Below are positions 42,706-52,829 of a stretch of DNA of 64,000 bases, piece by piece. Made by a program: the position numbers and the translations under genes. The notes under the pieces are model-generated. The model searched no databases. It was not told the DNA's origin and was given only the letters and a program-made list of their open reading frames with translations. Source of the DNA: Venturia oleaginea (taxonomy: Eukaryota; Ascomycota; Dothideomycetes; Venturiales; Venturiaceae); NCBI GenBank assembly GCA_013176395.1, contig JABMLP010000005.1:124001-188000 (forward strand), written 5' to 3'. How positions within the stretch are numbered: the stretch's first letter is position 1; each line of letters begins with the position of its first letter.

Positions 42706-44145
42706 CGGATTTAACTGGATGTAAGAGGACTTGATCGATGATTTTAAGTGAATTGTTGGTGGTTGTGGTCAGCGAGGACGAAGACGGCAAGAGCTGGAGA
42801 CCGCTAATAGGACGTTGAGACATTTTCCTGGCCATGGAAATCATCTAGATTGAAAGAGCTGAGTCAGGCTTTATGAGATGATATTGAAATGTTCAATCTG
42901 GCCTTTTGTAATACGCAATCTACTCACATCATGAAGACGAAGCTGCCAGTGATAGAAATTCCGCCATCCATCGCTATTTCCCCGGGTGGCGAGAAAAAGT
43001 AAATCTAGTTGTCCCGATGGACCGTTTTTTTGCTGGTTCTTCCCCATATCCGTAATAACTAATCCGTTCATCCCGCCGACTGAATACAATCCCATCCCAA
43101 CGCCCTCTCAGTCCCGAACAATCCTTAATATCTAAAAGAAGAAGCAGGAAAGGCACACCTCCCAACTTCTCGCGAGGATATGGGAAATTATAAAAGGCAG
43201 GTTAATCTACAAAATATTGGAAGAAGAATACGAAGCTAAATGGATAGAAGTTATATGATCGGGCTGAGTGGTGTACATTATACGGTTTGGATATTTTAAG
43301 AGGTATATAGTTAGAATTCATATTTTCAAGGATCGTTGGTAAAATAATATTAATTCTCATGATAAGTTTTGGTAACGTTAGGAGTAGGGAACAGTTCGTT
43401 TTGCGCGGTAATTTAATATACAATCGGAATATGTCAGCGACCTGAATATTACAGACGCATAGTTGATCAACACTTGTGCTCATGGTCGTTGCTACTGCAT
43501 TAGAACTCTGATCATCCGATGGAGAGCGTGAACGAGTTTTCGGTGTTGAAAAAACTCGGTAGAGATTTCGTAGTGGATGATGGAGAGCTGTGTGGAAGCA
43601 TACACAACTGTGCCTTTAGTAGGAGGAAGGGAATGCAATCCAGTGAAGAGACACGTATTGTCCAACGAGGGTGGAAGTGTGTCAAAGTCCAAAGTTGTTG
43701 ATGTAGTTGCTAAGACACGCCTAGAATAGGGAGATCTAGGCAAGGTTCGTGGGTCGAGCCGCTGGCTTGCTACCTTGCCCTGAGCAGCTTCGACGACGCT
43801 TCGACGACTCTTCACCAACTCTTCAAGAACCAATTTTTCATCCTTCCTTCACGATTCCATCGTCCACTGCGAAGTCTGTTAGTCCAGTTGACCAGCTCTT
43901 CCATTAATTTCACTCGCCAGTTCGGCTCAGCATCCATCGCAAAGACCATCGAAAGTCACGAATCCACGAAGATACACACACATGAGGCAGTTGAATGTTG
44001 AGGGTTGCATGATGCATTGAAGAACAAGAATTGGCAGTACACTTAAATGCTTTGAATCTGGTCCAAAAGTACATCTAGTCTATCCAAATCCAAACGCAAA
44101 GTGTACACTAAGAACTCCCACCATCCATCATATTCCTCACAGTGC
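42706..44145. other. Convergent spacer, U3 to U4
   Basis: Third copy of the GH45/peroxidase intergenic region, continuing to the intact stop of the U4 peroxidase gene. No gene seen. Confidence 0.6.
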
Positions 44146-45573
44146 TCAAGTCAAAGGCAAAGCACACCCCAGATTAGTCAACGTCGGTCCCAACTTCGTC
44201 AACACAAAACTCAACGCATCGACAGTCGGCGTGATAACCCCGTTCAATCCAGACGGAATACTCTGCGCAGCAAGTTGATAAAGAAGACAACTAGCCGTAG
44301 CAGTGTTAGGCGCAGCGACCAATTTTCCATCTTGGATGAAAGCGCCGAAATTGAGCAGGTCGAAACCGCCGTTGCCCGTGGCGCCACCGAAGAGGACGGG
44401 GTGCTCGAGGTACATTGCCAAGATTTCGGCGGTGACGTCGTTGTTTGTGTACTAAACGTAAATTGTCAGAACGGTGGGCATTTGGAAAGGGGCTGGGAGA
44501 TACGTACAGGAGCGACACGGTTGGTCCATCTGTCGGGGATCTTCTCTTGACCGTTGAAGGTGTAAGAGCCATCTGATTGTTGCTCGGCACCGAAGAAAGA
44601 TGAAATGGTCGCTTCGTCTGGAGTGTAATTTGGTCCGGATGGCATGAGCTCGTAGAGGAAGGAAGCAGCCCCATAAAGTAGTAGGGAAAGTGGTCCGAAG
44701 TAAAAGTTCGGGTTCTCAGCAAGAGATTGGTTGTATCGTTGAGCGCGGTACAGAGAGAGGCCATCGCGGTCATAGTTGCCACCAGTTGTGGCATGCATCA
44801 TTCTATATAACGTGCCGTTGAAGTTATAATTGTCACCATTGTGGGTGAAATAGTCATTTCGAGTAAGAGATGAGTCGGCCTCGAATTTGTTGTGACCATC
44901 CAAGCCGGGTTCAGACCCAGTCAATGCGGGGTTAACAGATGTGCGAGTTGTAGCATCGCATCCAATGGAAAGTTTCTCCGTAACAAGATCTCCATCAGTG
45001 AGCGTGAGACCAAGGAGCGCTAGAAGATTGGCAAGATCGTAACCAACGTTGTAAACGTTTTGCTGAGCGTCGACAAGCTCATTATATGTCACGACACCAT
45101 CGCGAGAAAGAAATCCGTGATTGGCGGCGGCATTGAGTCCTGGGCAAGGTCCTCGAATGTCCTATTAGGGTCAGTCATGTTTGCCATATTCGATAGAGGA
45201 CAAGACAAACGTTTGGGCCAGGCGCAATGAACTGGTGGTCGGTATCACCATCGGCTGGGACTTTGTAGCCGCCTGTTGGTGATCAGTAAAAGATCAATTA
45301 TCAGAGCCGTAAGACAGACGTACCTTTTCCTGTTCCTTGACTTCCATTCTTTGCACCGCCATATGGGTACCTATCGGAAATGCCAACAGCAGGAACGTGG
45401 TTGGCGTTGAAGGGGCAGGTGGCAGCACTGCCTGGGCCATTCGTGGTTTGTTGGCGTTTCGCTCTTCTAGCACCGCCGAAGAGACTGCTGTCCACGCCCT
45501 GCATCTCAGACACGAGTGGGAAAGAGAGGGCTCCCTCGGCTAGGATACTTGCGAAGAGGAGTGGGTACTTCAT
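44146..45573 (-). CDS. Heme-thiolate peroxidase, U4 copy, intact
   Basis: Exons 45324-45573, 45211-45272, 44508-45161, 44146-44451; 423 residues, with no difference from the U2 protein that I can find. Native LPLT end and stop (44146-44148). This copy sits at the edge of the array. Its promoter (45574-46367) is followed by B4, which still has its target duplication, so it is probably closest to the ancestral gene. Role as for U2: secreted peroxide-dependent heme-thiolate enzyme. Confidence 0.9.
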
Positions 45574-46367
45574 GATGATTGCGAAACGAGGTTGTGATTG
45601 GGGCAAGATGATCAAGGAGGAAAAATGAAGAATGATCATGGTCATAAAGGAAGATGGGACAAGCACTCTTTATACATGAATGGTAATCGAAGAACTCGTC
45701 CAATAATACTCCCCTTCGTCAACTGAAGATCATAACGCTAAACCTTGGACTATGCCTAGCAGGGTAAAAACCCAGGATTTCGATCAACCTGATTGATAAA
45801 AAGTCCCTGTCGCTTTTTAACGCTTGTAATCTTCATTTGACGGAGGGGAGTACCGAGAGGCCAAAACAAGAGTGTAGAAGACCCACTTCCCCATACTGCG
45901 GCAGCGCCATCCACCCACCCACCAAGGTCGCTCCTGTTAATGTACCAGGAAACCAGAGAGGCGATCATCTTCGAGCAAAAATTGAGATATCGACGGTGTC
46001 AGTATCCGATTGCTGTGATGAAGAAACAAGCAAGCCGTCAATTCTAGCTGCGGGGGTCGTACCATTGATCAATGATGACCTCCAAATATCTTGAAAAAGA
46101 ATTGAACGATTGTAGAACAGAGGACCCTACAATCATTACAATATGTATGAACGATTCGAATAACAGAAAAATCCGGAAATAAGACAGAGGTGAGGGCCAT
46201 GTGCCTTGTCGCTAAGACAGAGATGAGTTGGCCCATCTTTGAAGGAGCAACTAAAGTCGAAGATCATAGAGCACGATTTAAAACCCCAATCATCTCATTC
46301 GTCGACTGCGTTGAAGACCCTGCGGTAGCCTTGGAGTGAAAGTTCTGTATGGGGAAAAATCAGCGGG

Positions 46368-46678
46368 TGTAAGAGTTCAACCCTCAAAGGTGTTTCGCAA
46401 GTGAGAGAAGACTGCTTGTATTTCAAAGTATCTAAGTACAGAGAAGAAAGTGTAAATACAGGAAGGATAGCTCGTATAAATAATCCTCCTCTTACAATAG
46501 ATCCTTCTAGAAAGTATCTTTAAATGGAAACGTGACAGCTTGCGAAATAGAACATGGCAGCTTGCGAAATAGAACATGACAGCTTGCAAAATAGAACATG
46601 ACAGCTTGCAGAATAACAAGAGAACAATTGGAAATCCAGTCATGGATAAGCTAGAGAGAAGGATTCCATCCCTTAACA
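46368..46678 (-). repeat. B4 left LTR, 311 bp, B type
   Basis: TG..CA ends, three full 22-bp units plus a partial; preceded by gcggg. Confidence 0.93.
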
Positions 46679-49600
46679 TTATCCCCTCCCCCCCTCTCTT
46701 GTAGATCGATGTGAGCGTAGTCTCTGAGGGCGTAGTATAGGTCCGTCGTTTTCAAGAACGTTGCCGTAGGCACTTTCAAAAGCGTCCAGAGCTGTAGTTT
46801 GTTGGAGTTCGCTAAGGGGTTCCCACGTAGGATCAACGTAGCCTACCCACTTAACTAAGACTTCTCGTGTTTGTTGTCGACCTCGCCGGCGCCATCTTGC
46901 GGCTAGAATAGCCTCGATACCGTATTCCTCGTCTCCTTGTTCAGTTACTATAGGAGGCGGCTGTGTATTATCTTGTATTTGTGAAGGTAGGGGATCTGTG
47001 CCAGCTCTCCTAAGTAAAGACGTATGAAATCGGTTGTGGATTCCTCTGGGTGTATCAAGCTCGTAAGACATTGAGTTGATAACTCGTGTAACTGTATACT
47101 TCCCATGAATCCAGTCTAGTTTCTTACAAGGACGTAGGGTTTTTACGTTCTTTAGGTTGAGCCAGACTTTGTCTCCCACTTTAAAAGAGTCAGCCGGAGC
47201 ACGATCTCTATTAGAGTAGTATTCTTGCTGTTGCTGAGCTGATACCATTGACGTTTCTGCCCATTCTTGTGCGTCCTTCAATTTTGCTACAAGATCTTGT
47301 GCTTTTTCTTTTGGATTCTCAGGGGTTTTCTGGGGAGCTTCAACAGTTCCTATATGCTCAATGTTATAACCGTGGGTTAAGAAGAAAGGCGATAGGCCCG
47401 TAGCTTGGTTTGGTCTATTATCGAGGCATATTTGAGCAATAGGCAGGAGCTCAACCCAGTCGTCCTGACTAAATGTACAGAACTTACGTAGATAGGCTTC
47501 AACTTCTTGATTTCTTCTTTCCGTAGATCCATCAGTCTCAGGGTGATACGCTGTAGAGAGTCTTCTCTCTATCTTAAGAAGGTGACAAACTTCTTTCCAG
47601 AAAGCATTAACAAATTGCGTGTCCCTATCTGAGACTAGAGATCTAGGAAGCCAGTGTAATCTTACGTAGTTCTGCATAAATAGTTTTGCAAATCCTTCAG
47701 CTCCAAACTGTTCTTTAGGCACTGGGAACAGGATAGTTCCTTTACCCAAGCGGTCAGTAATAACGCAGAGTCTTGTGCATCTTTGGCTCTCTGGTAATTC
47801 GACTATGAAGTCTACTGAAATATCTTGCCAGATACGGCTAGGGACAGGAAGAGGTTTAAGTAAACCTTTCTTTTTGTCTCGCCAGACTGAAGTTCTTCCG
47901 CAGACGTCACAATTGCGTATAAACTGACGTATATCTTGAGCAAATCCCGGCCAGTAGAACTGTCTGGAGAGAATAGCAATAGTAGCTTCTCGTCCAGGAT
48001 GCCCTGATAGGACTGAATCGTGTATTTCTTGAATTACTCCTGTTAAGAGAGGCTCGTAGGAGGGCAACCAGATTCGGTCTCTATAGTAGAGCTGGTTGTT
48101 TTCGACTTTACAATCTCCTATAGAAGTAGGAACCTTTAGCTTAGATGGGAACTGCCTATCTTGCTTTAGAACGCTTTGGAAAATACGTCTGTAGTCTAGA
48201 TCTCCTTCGAGTGCAGTTTCCCATCTATCCCTTAGATCACCTGAGAGAAAGGGATTTTGTATAAAGGGGATAGGTTCTTTGTCTACTTCTTGAGCATTTT
48301 CTTGGGCAGCTTCTTCTCTTGCAGGAGTCTTATCCTCTAGAACGTTAATCCAAAGCTTTGGAGGTAATAACGTTCTAGTTCTTTCAACGATTCTTGGGTC
48401 TTGAATATCCTTTGGGAGATCTTGATCCCTTCGAGTTAAGGCGTCTGGAACTACAGATTCAGAGCCTGGGCGATAGCCTAGTTTGAAGTTAAACTTAGCT
48501 AGTATCTGCGCCCATCTCATTTGCCTTTCATTTAGTTCCCTTTTTACCATAAACTTCTCAAGGTTCTTGTGATCTGTGAGGATAATGAATGGCTTACTTA
48601 GGCTTAGTAGCTCGCTAGTCCAATGGACTAGAGCTTTGACTATAGCCATAAGTTCTTTGTCGTGGATATCATAATTGCATTCGGCTGGCAAGTGCTTAGT
48701 AGAGAAGAAAGCACATGGTTTCCAGTTACCTAGCTCATCTTTTTGACTAAGTACTGCTCCGGAAGCCCAGCCTGAAGCATCAGGTTCTACTCGCGTAGGC
48801 TTATCTTCATCAAGTGCAGACAGGACAGGTTCTTTGCAAAACTCTGCCTTAAGTTTTTGAAAAGATTCTTCTTGCTCCTTTCCCCATAAAAATGGAGTAT
48901 TCTTCTTTGTAAGGCGAACCAGAGGCTCCCTTATTGTTGAGTTATCTTTTACAAAGTCACGGTAGAAGTTTGTAAAGCCTAGGAAGCCACGTACTCCTCG
49001 TAGAGTAGTAGGACGTTCCCATTCTTTAATTGCTTTGATCTTCTCCGGATCCATGTGTAGGCCCGTTTCAGTATCTATAACGAAGCCTAGATACTTGACT
49101 CGTTTGGTATTAAACTCGCACTTCCGAATATCAAGGTATAACCCAGCGTTAAGGCAGCTTTGAAGTATCTTTTCAGTCTTTTCTTCATGGTCTTTAAGGT
49201 TCTTTGAAGAGTATATTACTATATCGTCTAGATAAGCTGAGCAGAACTCGTCTAGGTATCGTCGAAGGATATAGTTTATATACCGTTGAAAAGACGCAGG
49301 TGCACCGGTTAAGCCAAAGGGAGTAACTAGCCATTCAAATAGACCATATCTAGTTCGAAAGGCAGTTTTGAACTCATCTCCCGTTGCGATTCGAATCTTG
49401 TGGAAGGCAGCATTTACATCAAGCTTACTAAGATACTTAGCACGAGCTAAGGTTAGTAAAGTCTCTTTTACTAACGGTAGCGGGTACCTATCCTTTCGAG
49501 TAATTGCGTTTAAGGCTCGGTAGTCTACGCAAAAGCGTAAGCCCCCTCCTGGTTTCTTCACAAAGAGAACTGGAGACGCAGCAACTGATTTACTCTCTCG

Positions 49601-50780
49601 GATAAAGCCTTTATCTAGTAGCTCTGTAAGAGTCCTTCGCAAAACAAGGAGTTGTTCTCGACCCATACCATATAGAGGTCCCCAAGGAAGTGGTTTTCCT
49701 TCTTCTATAGGTATTTCGTGATCAATCCCAGGGCGATGCGGTGGTAGTCTCTCGGCCCTTTTAGGATCAAAGACAGCAGCGTACTTATGAAACCTCTTAG
49801 GTAGCAATTCCAGTATTTGCTCTGTTGTCAAAGGGACTTTCGGCTTCAAGGCAATATCAATATCTCGAAGAGTAACAGCAAATACTCTAGACGCGTCTTT
49901 GATTTTCTCAAGTGTAGAAGTGACAAGGCGGTGGAATCTTACGGGCGCTACTTGTTGTATATCAAGTTTGTCTTCAAATTTAGCATCGCGAATGCTAATC
50001 CCGTTTGCAAAGGTAAGAGTACCTTTAGATTCATTGATAACGGCTTTGGTGTCCTTGAGAAAAGGCCTGCCTAGTAGAAGATCCTCAAATTGTCCCGGGA
50101 CTATATAAGCAAAAGCGTTGCATATAAGTCCCCCTAAATCTAGGTTCAACTTCGCAATTTTTGTCACTTGGGTCTGTCCTTCTTCCTTAAGAACTCCACC
50201 TATAGTACGCGGACTAATAGGGAGTACTTCAAGGTCCATCTGCGAAGCTTTCTCCTCGTTTATTGATGCGTAGCAGCTAGATCCATTATCAAGGAGAGTT
50301 TTAAGAGAGTATATATCGTTCACTATAGTATTTGTGTAGAAAAGGCGGGAGAGCATCTTGGGTCTGAACTGCTCCCATTCTTTTTCTATCCGAGAACGGT
50401 GTGAATCAGTGTCTTTGTTCGAATTCAAAATACTATTGTTAAGGGATGGAATCCTTCTCTCTAGCTTATCCATGACTGGATTTCCAATTGTTCTCTTGTT
50501 ATTCTGCAAGCTGTCATGTTCTATTTTGCAAGCTGTCATGTTCTATTTCGCAAGCTGCCATGTTCTATTTCGCAAGCTGTCACGTTTCCATTTAAAGATA
50601 CTTTCTAGAAGGATCTATTGTAAGAGGAGGATTATTTATACGAGCTATCCTTCCTGTATTTACACTTTCTTCTCTGTACTTAGATACTTTGAAATACAAG
50701 CAGTCTTCTCTCACTTGCGAAACACCTTTGAGGGTTGAACTCTTACAACTATTTACTCTCTCAATTGACTCCTTTGACAA
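46679..50780 (-). pseudogene. pol: B4 pol, interrupted by solo LTR near the N-terminus
   Basis: Codons 1-11 (50753-50780 and the target duplication) are separated from codon 12 onward (46679-50436) by the inserted LTR. The remaining 1,250 codons with protease, RT, RNase H, integrase and chromodomain are open. By chance the antisense strand of the LTR continues the pol frame, so a 1,286-codon frame begins inside the LTR. The link to gag through the -1 window is lost, so normal Gag-Pol cannot be made from this copy. Confidence 0.9.
50437..50747 (+). repeat. Solo LTR (B type) inserted in B4 pol, opposite orientation
   Basis: 311 bp reading TGTTAAGGG..CTCTTACA on the + strand, flanked by the 5-bp target duplication actat (50432-50436 and 50748-50752). 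B1-B3 have the uninterrupted site with actat once. There is no internal sequence, so LTR-LTR recombination deleted the body of a later insertion. It is the reverse complement of the B4 LTRs. Confidence 0.93.
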
Positions 50781-50827
50781 TTTTGCTCTATCTACTCTAC
50801 GCCTCCATCCACGACTTTGGATAGAGG

Positions 50828-51850
50828 CTACTCTTTTTCCGAGTAGTCCTCTTCTTCAACTTCTTCATTCTCCTCAGTGGTTCCTTTGGCCCTTTTTGAA
50901 CCAAGTTGCGTGACTCTTTCTACCTCTGTATCCAACCAGCAGTCTTTCATTCTATGGCCGGCCTTCCCACAGCGTAAGCAGAGGTTATTTGCCTTCCTAT
51001 ATTCATAGGCTTTAGACGAAATTTTTAACTTGTTTACGCGTGTAGGCTCCCAGTCCATAGCGTTCAGATCTTTAAAAGACTTCTCTTTATCTCTGAATCG
51101 TAACTTATCTTCTGAGGAAGAGAGCATCTTTGCTGTAGTGATTTGCATACTTGTATTCAAAAGATCGGACACAAACTGCTGGTAGGAGGTACTCTGAGAT
51201 TGGCCTATTCTCTGGTTTCGCAGCTCTTGATTTATTGCTTTGTGTAGAAATGCAATTTTAACAGCGTCAGGCCAAGTCATTCCTCCAGCATTAGCAAGAG
51301 TGGTTTCAAAACGGGGAAGAAAAGAGAAGAAGGGTTCTTTCTCTTTTTGTTTGATTGTGGACAGGCTTACAGTAGCTCTTTGTTGTTGTACTGGATCGCC
51401 ATAGAAGTTGTCCATATACTGTAACAATTTCTGTCCCGTTTTATCTTCCTCTGGAGCTGTCTTTACGTAGGCCAGAGTAGCCTGAGCTGCGGAGCCTCGT
51501 AGAGAGGAGAAGATGTAGGCAAATTGGTTCCTACTATCCCCTATAGACTCTGCGTCTATCTCCAACTTCATCCTTGCTTGTTGAAACCACTGAGCCCATT
51601 CAGAACGCTTGCCATCAAATTCTTGGAGCTTAGGAAGTACAGCTTTCTTCCTATGTATTCTGTCTTTTTGTGAATTCTTAGTCTCTTGTCCTTCTACTAC
51701 GTTCTCAGAGCGAGTAGTGTTAGGCAAGATTGTAAGAATACGCGTAATAGCATCGTTCTGAATGGCTAGTTGATGTTGTAATGCTGCCATAGCTTCTTGT
51801 AGGGCTTGGGGTTCTTGAGGAACTCTTTGTTCCTGATCTTCTCCTTCCAT
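50828..51850 (-). CDS. gag: B4 Gag polyprotein, intact
   Basis: 340 residues with TGG at codon 267 and the CCHC knuckle. It shares the GACTCTGCG variant and the TTTTTACC leader variant with B1-B3 rather than with A1, so B and C are sister copies distinct from A. Gag alone could be expressed. Confidence 0.92.
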   Translation of the reverse strand: MEGEDQEQRVPQEPQALQEAMAALQHQLAIQNDAITRILTILPNTTRSENVVEGQETKNSQKDRIHRKKAVLPKLQEFDGKRSEWAQWFQQARMKLEIDAESIGDSRNQFAYIFSSLRGSAAQATLAYVKTAPEEDKTGQKLLQYMDNFYGDPVQQQRATVSLSTIKQKEKEPFFSFLPRFETTLANAGGMTWPDAVKIAFLHKAINQELRNQRIGQSQSTSYQQFVSDLLNTSMQITTAKMLSSSEDKLRFRDKEKSFKDLNAMDWEPTRVNKLKISSKAYEYRKANNLCLRCGKAGHRMKDCWLDTEVERVTQLGSKRAKGTTEENEEVEEEDYSEKE

Positions 51851-52513
51851 ATTTTTACCTATGAGAGATAATAGAGAGCACTACTATACACACTCCTAGG
51901 CTCTACTCTAGAGATTTGCTAGGCAGTATAGAGTCAATGCCTATTAGTATAGGAAGGTGACTATAGAATCCCAGAAGGATTTTTACACTATAGTCCGCTC
52001 TGCAATCCTTATTACTAAGGACAGAGCTCCCAGGGACTGTGAAGGCCAAGTGTATTAAATCTCTCTTCCTAGCTCTTTCTTTCCTCAGCTTATTACAGCT
52101 TCAACTCCTAAGACTACGCTGTCTTAGGATGACCTGCCCTTGCTTCTTGGAGATTCCAGCACGTTCTAGAAAATCTCAGTTTGAATTCTCTTGAATTCCC
52201 TTTTTGGATTGGCCCTTTCGGTTGGCCCTTGCTTCTTGGAGATTCTAGCACCTTCTAGAAAATCTCAGCTTGAATTCTCTTGAATTCCCTTTTTGTTTGG
52301 CCCTTGAGGTTGGCCCTTGAAGTTGGCCTTTGAGGTTGGCCCTTGCTTCTTGAGTTAGGACAAGTGTCCTCTTCTTGAAATTCCTTTCTGTTTGGCCCTT
52401 GAGGTTGGCCCTCGCTTCTTGGATTAGGACAAGTGTCCTCTTCTTGAAATTCCTTTTTGGAGCTTGCTCTCTGTGAGCCTTTCTTCCTTTGTAAGATTGA
52501 GGTACTTAGATAA

Positions 52514-52824
52514 TGTAAGAGTTCAACCCTCAAAGGTGTTTCGCAAGTGAGAGAAGACTGCTTGTATTTCAAAGTATCTAAGTACAGAGAAGAAAGTGTA
52601 AATACAGGAAGGATAGCTCGTATAAATAATCCTCCTCTTACAATAGATCCTTCTAGAAAGTATCTTTAAATGGAAACGTGACAGCTTGCGAAATAGAACA
52701 TGGCAGCTTGCGAAATAGAACATGACAGCTTGCAAAATAGAACATGACAGCTTGCAGAATAACAAGAGAACAATTGGAAATCCAGTCATGGATAAGCTAG
52801 AGAGAAGGATTCCATCCCTTAACA
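52514..52824 (-). repeat. B4 right LTR (5' LTR), 311 bp, B type
   Basis: Matches the B4 left LTR and is followed by gcggg (52825-52829). The self-priming complement TATCTAAGTAC is present. It marks the end of the array. Confidence 0.93.
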
Positions 52825-52829
52825 GCGGG

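Larger units (their letters stand above)
27342..44084. repeat. Array unit U3 (with element A3), 16,743 bp
   Basis: Same order as U1, with an element A at the same nucleotide of the peroxidase gene. Single-base homopolymer differences from the other units occur in A3 pol, peroxidase intron 3, B3 gag, the B3 leader and the third GH45 copy. Start-to-start distance to U1 is 27,341 bp, the size of one U1+U2 dimer. Confidence 0.93.
44085..52824. repeat. Array unit U4 (no element A), terminal copy ending at B4
   Basis: Last copy: peroxidase with native 3' end, promoter, and element B4. The right LTR of B4 is not followed by GH45 as in the other units. It is followed by a second copy of the gcggg target duplication and then single-copy DNA, so 52824/52825 is the right edge of the array and the ancestral flank. 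Confidence 0.92.
46368..52824 (-). mobile_element. LTR retrotransposon B4, original insertion with target duplication, carrying a solo LTR
   Basis: 6,457 bp. Both LTRs are the 311-bp B type and look the same. Target duplication gcggg at 46363-46367 and 52825-52829. Gag is intact. Pol is interrupted near its N-terminus by an inverted solo LTR of the same family. This copy shows what the left half of B1-B3 derives from and fixes the original insertion site, 794 bp upstream of the peroxidase ATG. Confidence 0.94.
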
